Shown here in pieces: positions 26,659 to 33,791 of a stretch of DNA of 64,000 nucleotides. Origin of the DNA: CAINVV01 sp963663005 (GTDB taxonomy: Bacteria; Bacteroidota; Bacteroidia; Bacteroidales; Prolixibacteraceae); the NCBI GenBank assembly GCA_963663005.2, contig CAXXHH010000003.1:620001-684000 (forward strand), written 5' to 3'. Every line of letters starts with the position of its first letter. Position 1 is the first letter of the stretch. The notes beneath the pieces are model-generated. The model saw only the letters and a program-made list of their open reading frames with translations. It did no database searches and had not been told where the DNA came from. Made by a program: the position numbers and the translations under genes.

Positions 26659-26704
26659 ATAGACTAATTGCGAAGAATTTTAGCTTCCTCAAACACTTTA
26701 AACC

Positions 26705-26947
26705 ATGAGATTTAAAAAAAACATAGCCACCAGCGAAGCGGGTTTTATTTTCAATCCGGCATCAGGCGATTCGTTTTCATCCAATCCCATCGGATCAGCA
26801 ATCCTTGCTCTTTTTAAGGAGGATAAGTCCCGACAGGATATTATCGATGAGATATGCTCCAGATATGAGGTTGATAAAAACCAATTTGAAAGGGACCTGG
26901 ACGACTTCTTATCGCAACTCAGAGACTACAATTTACTGGATGAGTAA
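26705..26947 (+). CDS. PqqD-like protein (stand-alone RiPP recognition element-like)
   Basis: 80 residues matching the PqqD winged-helix fold: a beta-hairpin start (KKNIATSEAGFIFNPASGDSF), then the helix SNPIGSAILALFKEDKS and 'IIDEICSRYEV-KNQFERDLDDFLSQL' helices. PqqD-family proteins bind leader peptides and present them to modifying enzymes. No radical-SAM or HPr-kinase-like gene lies nearby; the next enzymes are an ATP-grasp ligase and a PLP decarboxylase, so an unusual pairing. The stop codon overlaps a possible 40-residue ORF. First gene of the proposed novel system. Confidence 0.82.
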   Translation: MRFKKNIATSEAGFIFNPASGDSFSSNPIGSAILALFKEDKSRQDIIDEICSRYEVDKNQFERDLDDFLSQLRDYNLLDE

Positions 26948-27062
26948 GGCAGGGAAAAAGGAAAAGGAAGTAGGGAGCAAGGGGCTCCATGGTCGCTTCG
27001 GGACACTTCATTTTGAACAACCAACCAAACAAGGTTGGGACGAAATAGAAGCGAAATGTTAA
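26940..27062 (+). CDS. Possible 40-residue peptide overlapping the PqqD stop
   Basis: The ATG at 26940 overlaps the PqqD-like stop by 8 nt, a coupling arrangement. It gives a basic peptide that opens MSKAGKKEKEVG, has GLHGRFGTLHFEQP in the middle and ends EIEAKC, with a single C-terminal cysteine. By position it could be a precursor or carrier peptide for the ligase and decarboxylase. Against this, its first half lies in purine-rich DNA resembling two other intergenic stretches in this window (28150-28193, 58418-58455), so it may be an accidental frame. Confidence 0.25.
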   Translation: MSKAGKKEKEVGSKGLHGRFGTLHFEQPTKQGWDEIEAKC

Positions 27063-27078
27063 AATTGACAAATGACAA

Positions 27079-28149
27079 ATGGAAGCATTTCAGAAAAATA
27101 GTGATAAAAGAAGGAAACTTGTAATTGCCGTTACCGGACTCAATGCTATTGATAGTCCGGGGCCGGGGGTTGCAGTTATCCGGGCGATAAAAGAGTGTCC
27201 TGATTTTGATGCGCGAATTATCGGACTCAGTTATGAGGCTCTGGAACCTGGCATTTACATGCATGATTTGGTGAGTAAATCGTATCAGATCCCCTATCCG
27301 TCGTCGGGGAAAGAAAGCTTACTTAACAGATTGGCAACCATAAACTCGATAGAAAAAATCGATTTGGTGATTCCAAATTTTGACGCAGAACTTTTCAGTT
27401 TCATTAAATTGAAAAAGGAGCTTGAAAGTATGGGCATCCTGACTTTTCTACCGGATATTGAGCAATTTGAGGCTCGCCACAAGATGGCTCTTTACAAATT
27501 TGGCAAGAAGCATCACTTAATGGTTCCTGAGGACAGATTAATTTACCAGGTCTCCGACTTAAAAAAAGCAGCCGACGAATTGGATTACCCACTGGTCATA
27601 AAGGGGAAATATTACGATGCGATCATTACAAGCACCCTGGAAGAATCGCAAAAAGCATTTTATAAGTTTCAGTCCAAATGGGGGTTGCCAATTATTGCAC
27701 AAAAATTAATTAAAGGCACCGAAATCAATATTGCCGTCCTGGGTGATGGAAACGGAAACACCATCAGCGTGATACCGATGCGAAAATTGTATATAACAGA
27801 CAAAGGCAAGGCATGGGCAGGTATTACAATTGAGGACAGCTCTTTCATTGATTTGGCACACAAATTTATTAAGGCTACCAAATGGAGAGGCGGATGTGAA
27901 CTGGAAATCATGCAGACCTCGGACGGGGTTTCCTATATAATGGAAGTAAATCCGCGATTCCCGGCCTGGATATATCTCACGGCAGCCGCTGGTCAGAATC
28001 AGCCTGCGTCGTTGGTTAAGATGGCTCTTGGTGAACATGTCGAACCCTTTACGACCTATGAAGTTGGCAAAGTATTTATCCGGTATTCCTGGGATCTAAT
28101 TACAGATGTTTTTGAGTTTCAGAAAATATCCGGAACCGGGGAACTTTAG
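27079..28149 (+). CDS. ATP-grasp ligase
   Basis: 356 residues with the ATP-grasp fold of the carbamoyl-phosphate-synthase/peptide-ligase kind. An N-terminal pre-ATP-grasp domain (KLVIAVTGLNAI...) is followed by the nucleotide-binding segment (DYPLVIKGKYYDA, about 167-179), IIAQKLIKGTEINIAVLGDG near 205-225 and the metal-binding end GGCELEIMQ...YIMEVNPRFPAW near 270-300. Such enzymes couple a carboxylate to an amine through an acyl phosphate. Substrates cannot be read. It lies 131 nt after the PqqD-like stop and 111 nt before the decarboxylase. Together with the latter it recalls the BtrJ/BtrK pair of butirosin synthesis, where an ATP-grasp enzyme loads glutamate on a carrier and a PLP enzyme decarboxylates it (established); the parallel here is inference. 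Confidence 0.88.
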   Translation: MEAFQKNSDKRRKLVIAVTGLNAIDSPGPGVAVIRAIKECPDFDARIIGLSYEALEPGIYMHDLVSKSYQIPYPSSGKESLLNRLATINSIEKIDLVIPNFDAELFSFIKLKKELESMGILTFLPDIEQFEARHKMALYKFGKKHHLMVPEDRLIYQVSDLKKAADELDYPLVIKGKYYDAIITSTLEESQKAFYKFQSKWGLPIIAQKLIKGTEINIAVLGDGNGNTISVIPMRKLYITDKGKAWAGITIEDSSFIDLAHKFIKATKWRGGCELEIMQTSDGVSYIMEVNPRFPAWIYLTAAAGQNQPASLVKMALGEHVEPFTTYEVGKVFIRYSWDLITDVFEFQKISGTGEL

Positions 28150-28193
28150 GGGAACAGGGAGAAAGGAGAAGGGAGAAAAGGCGTGGAGCATGG
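28150..28193. repeat. Purine-rich dispersed intergenic repeat
   Basis: A GGGAGAAAGGAGAAGGGAG..GGAGCATGGAGG-type stretch. Similar sequence occurs at 26949-26990 and 58418-58455. All three are G/A-rich and end in a CATGG or CATGGAGG form. They look like members of one short intergenic repeat family. Confidence 0.5.
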
Positions 28194-28260
28194 AGGATTG
28201 GATAGTATGAGGGAGTTGCTTTTGTAGTGACTTGATAATAAGATAAATATTGACACAAAA

Positions 28261-29622
28261 ATGGAAAGATTAAAATACGAACGACCAATAATCAAGAAAC
28301 TGAATACCGGATTTTCCAACAAATTTGGTGTGCAGTCGAAGAATGACGTGGTTTCTCACCTGGAAGGAGCCAGTGTAAAGGAGCTTATCCAGCAATTTGG
28401 ATCGCCTCTGTTTGTTGTCTCAGAAAAGCAGATCAGGCGCAATTTCCAGCTCGCTACCAGGGTTTTTAAAACCCGGTATCCAAAGATTCAGTTTGCCTGG
28501 TCGTATAAAACAAACTATCTGAATGCAGTCTGCAGGGTTTTTCATCAGGAAGGATCGTGGGCTGAAGTGGTTTCAGGTTTCGAATATGAAAAGGCAATCG
28601 GGAATGGTGTTCCCGGCAATAAGATAATATTCAACGGCCCCGACAAAACGGATGATCAGTTGATCAAGGCAGCACGAAACAACTCACTTATTCACATCGA
28701 CCATTTTGATGAATTATATTCCCTGATCAAAATCAGCGAGGAATATAACCTGAAACCAAGAGTAGCCGTCCGGGTTAACATGGATACTGGTATCTATCCC
28801 AAATGGGATCGTTTCGGGTTTAATTACGAAAATGGTCAGGCCTGGAATGCGATTACAAGGATAATTAACAGCGCTAATCTCAATTTGGTAGGGTTGCACT
28901 GCCATATCGGTACCTTTATGATGGATACATCATGTTATGCTATTGCAACCACCAAACTCTGTGATCTTGCATGGAATATAAAGGAAAAACTTAATAAGTC
29001 CATTCAGTATCTCGATCTTGGAGGTGGATTCCCTTCAACAAATACGCTCAAAGGATCCTATCTGCCAGGGATCGACACTGTTCCAACCATCGATCAGTTT
29101 GCCGACACCATAACGGATGTTATTCTGGGATACGGGTTTAAGCAGGAAGAACTTCCGCTGCTAATTCTTGAAACAGGAAGGGCTCTCATTGATGATGCCG
29201 GATATTTGCTTGGCACCGTGCTGGCAAACAAACGATTATCAGATGGCCGGAGATCCACTATTTTGGATTTTGGAATAAATTCTCTGTTTACCTCAATCTG
29301 GTATGATCATAAGGTAAGTCCGGCACAGGAGGCTGGACAACATACTGAAGAGACCATATTGTATGGCCCGCTTTGCATGAATATTGATGTAATCCGGGAA
29401 AACATCACCCTACCTCTTCTGCAAAAAGGAGACCATCTGGTCGTTCACACTGTCGGCGCCTACAACATGACCCAGTGGATGCAGTTTATCACGCTAAGGC
29501 CAAATGTTGTTCTGTTAGATCACGAGAGCCATCCCCATCTGATTCGAAAAGCGGAGACGCTTGAATACATTGAGTCGGTAGAGCAAATTCCGGGTCATCT
29601 CGCAAATAATCCGTTAAAATAA
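28261..29622 (+). CDS. LysA-like fold-III PLP-dependent decarboxylase with leader-like N-terminus
   Basis: 453 residues, alanine-racemase/ornithine-DAP decarboxylase fold. PLP lysine Lys83 (WSYKTN), GLHCHIGTFMMD (HxG motif), the LDLGGGFP phosphate-binding loop, LETGRALIDDAG (EPGR equivalent), catalytic-type Cys372 in GPLCMNID and a GAYNMT end are all visible, so the enzyme should be active. The usual C-E-S-x-D substrate motif is C-M-N-I-D here, which argues for a substrate other than diaminopimelate. The family normally starts near residue 34 (LEGASVKELIQQFGSPLF). Residues 1-33 are an extension containing Tyr6, Pro9, Ile11 and Gly17-Phe18 (YERPIIKKLNTGF), like YxxPxL...GxF leader motifs bound by PqqD-type domains. 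It may be recruited by the PqqD-like protein. Confidence 0.88.
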   Translation: MERLKYERPIIKKLNTGFSNKFGVQSKNDVVSHLEGASVKELIQQFGSPLFVVSEKQIRRNFQLATRVFKTRYPKIQFAWSYKTNYLNAVCRVFHQEGSWAEVVSGFEYEKAIGNGVPGNKIIFNGPDKTDDQLIKAARNNSLIHIDHFDELYSLIKISEEYNLKPRVAVRVNMDTGIYPKWDRFGFNYENGQAWNAITRIINSANLNLVGLHCHIGTFMMDTSCYAIATTKLCDLAWNIKEKLNKSIQYLDLGGGFPSTNTLKGSYLPGIDTVPTIDQFADTITDVILGYGFKQEELPLLILETGRALIDDAGYLLGTVLANKRLSDGRRSTILDFGINSLFTSIWYDHKVSPAQEAGQHTEETILYGPLCMNIDVIRENITLPLLQKGDHLVVHTVGAYNMTQWMQFITLRPNVVLLDHESHPHLIRKAETLEYIESVEQIPGHLANNPLK

Positions 29623-29682
29623 AGATCAATGAGCCGTTTACCCGACGCGATTTTCCCCTAAACGCATTAAAGGCATACCTTA

Positions 29683-31896
29683 ATGAAAATTGAGAAACTG
29701 ATAAGTCCCTTGAAAGAAGACATTCTGCCTGCTGTGCTGAATAGTTATTCCATTATTTTCTTTTTGAATAATAAGCTCCTCGCATTAGGGATTCTCATCC
29801 TGACATTCTTCAATTCTTTTGCCGGTTTAAGCGGACTGGTTGCCATTCTAACAGCGGTTCTGATAGCCAATTCAATGGGGTTTGATAAAATTCAGCTTAG
29901 AAAAGGAGTTTACAGTTTCAATGCATTGTTGCTCGGACTGGGAATGGGTACTTTTTTTGATCCGGGATTTGTCTACTTCAGTTTGCTTTTATTGGCAGTG
30001 CTACTTACGCTTATCCTCTCCGTTACCTTGGGCGGATGGCTCGGGAAACATGGCTTGCCGCATTTGAGCATTCCATTCGTACTGGGGTTTTGGGTTATCT
30101 TGTTGCCATCGGCTACTTTTGAAAATCTTGGATTGACACAACGAAATATTTATTGGATCAATGAAGCTTATTCGGTAGGAGGAAGTCAGCTGGTCAACTT
30201 CTTACAATCTATTGAAAGCTTATCTATCAACAACTTGGCCGACACCTATTTAAGATCGCTTAGTTCGATATTCTTCCAGAACAACCTTTTATCGGGATTC
30301 CTGATCTGCCTATTATTACTTATCAGTTCGCGAATTGCCTTTTCCCTTTCCATCATTGGATTTCTCTCTTCCTATTTCTTTGCCTCCTTTACCGGCTCTG
30401 AAACAGCCGGATTTTCATACTACAACATAGGCGCCAATTACATTATGACTGCACTCGCGGTTGGAGGATTTTTTGTGATACCTTCGGCAAAATCCTATCT
30501 CTGGACGTTTTTACTGGTTCCGTTAACATCGGTGGTTTTACTTTTCCTGACAAAATTATTGGGCGAAATACAGCTTCCCGTATTTTCGTTGCCATTTTCG
30601 ACTGTTGTCATCCTTTTTGTCTACTTCCTGACACTGAGAAAAAAGAGTAATAGTCTCATTTTAACGCCAATCCAACAATATTCGCCGGAAATAAATTTAT
30701 ATACCTACGTCAATAACAAGCTCAGACTTTCTCAGCTCATGTACTTTCCGTTGCATCTGCCGTTCTGGGGAGAATGGATTGTTAGTCAGGGCTATGACGG
30801 AAAATATACCCACAAGGGGGAATGGAGTAACGCCTTCGACTTTATGTTACTGGATGAGCAAATGAAAAGTTATACCTCAAATGGATTTATTTGCGAAAAC
30901 TACCACTGTTATAATAAGCCTGTTCTTGCACCAGCGGATGGAATTGTGGAAGAGATCATTGATCAAATAGATGATAATGAGATTGGAAAATCGGATACGG
31001 TAAATAATTGGGGAAACACAATTATCATCAGGCATTTACCTGGATTGTACACGCAGCTTTCGCATTTGCGGAAAGGCACGTTCAAAGTCGCCAAAGGAGA
31101 TAGCGTTAAGCGCGGCGATATTTTGGCAAATTGCGGAAATTCAGGACGTTCACACCAGCCTCATCTCCATTTTCAGGTACAAATATCCCCGAAGTTAGGG
31201 GCAAAGACGATCAACTACCCATTCGCCTATTATCTGAAAACGATCGATAGCAAGGCAAATCTCGACACTTTCTCGGTACCCGTGGAAGGTGAGATTCTTT
31301 CAGATTTGCATTCACATTCTTTGTTGAAAAAATCTTTTGATATTCAACCTAATACGCTACTAAAATTCAGTTTCATCAATTCCAAAGGAGTTGAAAAAAT
31401 GGTGCAATGGGAAGCCTTTACGGATGCATATAACTCCGCCTATTTGTATTGCAGCGAAACCAATAGCACAGCCTATTATGTCAACGATGGCAGCATGTTT
31501 TACTTTACCACCTTCTACGGAAGCAAAGATTCACTGCTGTACTTTTTCTATCTGACGGCTTACAAGGTGCTCCTGGGATACTATGAGCAACTTGAAATCT
31601 CGGACGAATTGCCATTGAATATTGTCATGAATAAAAATGGTTCGATTTGGTTGCATGATTTTGTTGCGCCGTTTACAAAGCGTGTCCGTGCCTTTTACAA
31701 CAGTCGACCTGTAGAAGTAGATGATGCATTTCATCCCCAGACGATGGTACTTTCATCAAAAATTGAACTATCCGTTTTTGGAAGGATCCAGACTGAAGGC
31801 TCTGGTCGGATCACCCTAAAGGATGGACGAATTGAGAGATTTACCTATGAAAACAAGAAAAATAAAATTGAAGCCATATGTATAAATACGTTGTAA
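29683..31896 (+). CDS. Urea-transporter-family channel fused to M23 metallopeptidase
   Basis: 737 residues. About 1-315 form a urea-transporter (UT) unit with some ten membrane helices and both internal-repeat signatures: LPHLSIPFVLGFW near 127-139 and LPVFSLPFSTVVILF near 295-310. After a short linker, residues 355-510 form a LytM/M23 domain with the zinc ligands in THKGEWSNAFDF (His, Asp) and HQPHLHFQ (His-x-His), plus APADGIVEE and NWGNTIIIRH strands. About 200 further residues are beta-rich and unassigned. The peptidase should face the periplasm and cut peptidoglycan peptides while the channel moves urea or another small amide or amine. It starts 60 nt after the decarboxylase; its end overlaps the next gene by 19 nt. 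Confidence 0.85.
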   Translation: MKIEKLISPLKEDILPAVLNSYSIIFFLNNKLLALGILILTFFNSFAGLSGLVAILTAVLIANSMGFDKIQLRKGVYSFNALLLGLGMGTFFDPGFVYFSLLLLAVLLTLILSVTLGGWLGKHGLPHLSIPFVLGFWVILLPSATFENLGLTQRNIYWINEAYSVGGSQLVNFLQSIESLSINNLADTYLRSLSSIFFQNNLLSGFLICLLLLISSRIAFSLSIIGFLSSYFFASFTGSETAGFSYYNIGANYIMTALAVGGFFVIPSAKSYLWTFLLVPLTSVVLLFLTKLLGEIQLPVFSLPFSTVVILFVYFLTLRKKSNSLILTPIQQYSPEINLYTYVNNKLRLSQLMYFPLHLPFWGEWIVSQGYDGKYTHKGEWSNAFDFMLLDEQMKSYTSNGFICENYHCYNKPVLAPADGIVEEIIDQIDDNEIGKSDTVNNWGNTIIIRHLPGLYTQLSHLRKGTFKVAKGDSVKRGDILANCGNSGRSHQPHLHFQVQISPKLGAKTINYPFAYYLKTIDSKANLDTFSVPVEGEILSDLHSHSLLKKSFDIQPNTLLKFSFINSKGVEKMVQWEAFTDAYNSAYLYCSETNSTAYYVNDGSMFYFTTFYGSKDSLLYFFYLTAYKVLLGYYEQLEISDELPLNIVMNKNGSIWLHDFVAPFTKRVRAFYNSRPVEVDDAFHPQTMVLSSKIELSVFGRIQTEGSGRITLKDGRIERFTYENKKNKIEAICINTL

Positions 31897-33023
31897 TCCT
31901 CTTTCTGCTTTTTCCACTTTCCAGCTTTTCACAGGCAAAATTAAGCTTTCAAAAGGTTGATAGTCTTACCTATGCTTATTATTTGAAAGGAGAGTGGAAA
32001 AACCTCATCGACTTATCGAAGAAGGCTTCAAGTCAAAACATTGAATCAAAATTCATCCGTCAGCGAACCGGATATGCCTATTTTGTGACAGGTGATTACT
32101 ACGCTGCGAAAACCCAATATGAAAAAGCATTGGAGTACGACCAATCGGATGAAGTTACCAAAGAATATCTGTATTATTCCAGTCTGAATGCAGGATCAGT
32201 GAATACCAGGCTCTATGCCGGAAATCTTTCGTTTGATATGGCTTCAAAATTAGGTATCCGACGTTTCAATCCGGTGGAATCTGTCGATACCGAGTTTAAC
32301 CTGAAAACAAATAGTACGACCACGCGCTCCAATCAGAGCTATTACAGGGTGGGTATCAATACGGAGCTGGGTTACAAATTCTCATTATTCCAGTCGTATT
32401 CCTATTATCAGCAAACAATTAGCAGCGTGCTGACGCAACAACCTGAATACGTGGCAATACTGAAATACTCACTTACCCCTGTTTGGCATATTAAAACTGC
32501 TTACCACCGATTATTCACCAATGTTGGAAATGTAAACTATCCGGCTAACCTCGGGTTCATCGCTTTATCGTCACAACTGAACCGTTTCAGTCTGGAGGCG
32601 AATGCATCGATCTTGAAATCCTCTTCCTCTTCTACGCAGCAAGTTGGGCTTCAGGCAGGAGTAGTTCTTCCCGGAAGGCGCAATATTTATTTAACAAGCT
32701 CAGTCGTTGGTATGAATGAAAGCTCGGCTTTCAGATTGATTTTTGCGCAGACCGCCGGACTAAAAATCGCTAAAAATTTATGGGCTGAAGGAAACATCAC
32801 AAAGGGAAATTTAAAAAACTACAACACTTTTAGTTCCCTTTACGTATATAACTCAGTGGATCCTTCCGTCTTCAGAACAGGTGGTTCTTTAATCTACTTT
32901 TTAGGAAAGCACTTGATCCTGACCGGCAATTTCACTTTTGACCAACAGAAGATCGAGGCTAATACAACAAATAAATACTATTATCAATATTCATATTCAG
33001 GAGGACTAAAATGGAAACTTTGA
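31878..33023 (+). CDS. TPR protein with C-terminal outer-membrane beta-barrel
   Basis: 381 residues with signal peptide (YVVILFLLFPLSSFSQ) and TPR-like repeats at about 20-105 (GYAYFVTGDYYAAKTQYEKAL). From about 110 to the end, alternating strands (YYRVGINTELGYKFSLFQSYSYY, FNLKTNS, YYYQYSYSGGLKWKL) end in an aromatic/Leu terminus typical of outer-membrane barrels, resembling the YaiO type. It overlaps the UT-M23 gene by 19 nt and the next TPR gene by 13 nt, so the three are translationally coupled and probably form one envelope complex. Confidence 0.75.
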   Translation: MYKYVVILFLLFPLSSFSQAKLSFQKVDSLTYAYYLKGEWKNLIDLSKKASSQNIESKFIRQRTGYAYFVTGDYYAAKTQYEKALEYDQSDEVTKEYLYYSSLNAGSVNTRLYAGNLSFDMASKLGIRRFNPVESVDTEFNLKTNSTTTRSNQSYYRVGINTELGYKFSLFQSYSYYQQTISSVLTQQPEYVAILKYSLTPVWHIKTAYHRLFTNVGNVNYPANLGFIALSSQLNRFSLEANASILKSSSSSTQQVGLQAGVVLPGRRNIYLTSSVVGMNESSAFRLIFAQTAGLKIAKNLWAEGNITKGNLKNYNTFSSLYVYNSVDPSVFRTGGSLIYFLGKHLILTGNFTFDQQKIEANTTNKYYYQYSYSGGLKWKL

Positions 33024-33667
33024 AAAAATTACTACTCATAGGCGCAATTTTTTTAATTGCTACCAAGCTTGAAGCTCAAACTATTACCGAATTGCAAGCC
33101 GCTTTCAGTAAAAGCTATATTGCTGAAAATCAAAATAATTACAATATAGCAATTGCTGAAATGAAGACTATTTATCAGGAAAACGACTATATCTGCAATA
33201 TCCGGATGGGTTGGCTCAATTACCTGGTTAAACAATATAATGAGTCAATAATTTACTACAAGAAGGCGATAGCGCTTAAACCATATGCGATCGAAGCCCG
33301 GCTGGGATGTATCAAGCCGCTGAGCGCAATAGAGAATTGGGAAAAGGTAAAAGAACAATATACAGAAATACTGAAAGTAGACCCGCTAAATACTACTTCC
33401 AACTATTGGTTAGGTGTGATTTATTACAATCGGAAAGATTACAAAACTGCTGTCAACCTGTTCGAAAAGGTTGTCAATCTGTATCCGCTGGACTATGACT
33501 CGGTTATTATGCTAGCCTGGTCGAAGCTTTATAATAGCAGTCATGCCGACGCCAAACTATTATTTCAACAGGCACTCATTATCCGACCAAATGACACTTC
33601 GGCACAAACAGGACTCCAATTAATTGGTAAATGGCTCGAATCCAATCTCAAATCACCGTCAAAATGA
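33011..33667 (+). CDS. Exported TPR protein
   Basis: 218 residues: signal peptide (LLLIGAIFLIATKLEAQ) and about four TPR units (YNESIIYYKKAIALKPYAIEARLG, WEKVKEQYTEILKVDPLNT, YKTAVNLFEKVVNLYPLDY, ADAKLLFQQALIIRPND). A periplasmic scaffold with no catalytic motif. It overlaps the barrel gene by 13 nt and is the last gene of the co-oriented series that begins with the kinase. No hairpin terminator is visible in the 124 nt after it. Confidence 0.85.
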   Translation: METLKKLLLIGAIFLIATKLEAQTITELQAAFSKSYIAENQNNYNIAIAEMKTIYQENDYICNIRMGWLNYLVKQYNESIIYYKKAIALKPYAIEARLGCIKPLSAIENWEKVKEQYTEILKVDPLNTTSNYWLGVIYYNRKDYKTAVNLFEKVVNLYPLDYDSVIMLAWSKLYNSSHADAKLLFQQALIIRPNDTSAQTGLQLIGKWLESNLKSPSK

Positions 33668-33791
33668 TGCATTAAGGGCATTGTTACCTAAAAAAAATCG
33701 GCATTAGAACAATTGTTTGAAAAATATCTTCTACTTTCACGCGTAGTTACGAACTAACTCAACGTAAGTTTATTATTCAAATTTCATTCTG

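Noticed and set aside
28261..29622. Simple housekeeping diaminopimelate decarboxylase
   Set aside because: It lacks the C-E-S-x-D substrate motif, has a leader-like N-terminal extension, and sits among PqqD and ATP-grasp genes rather than lysine genes.
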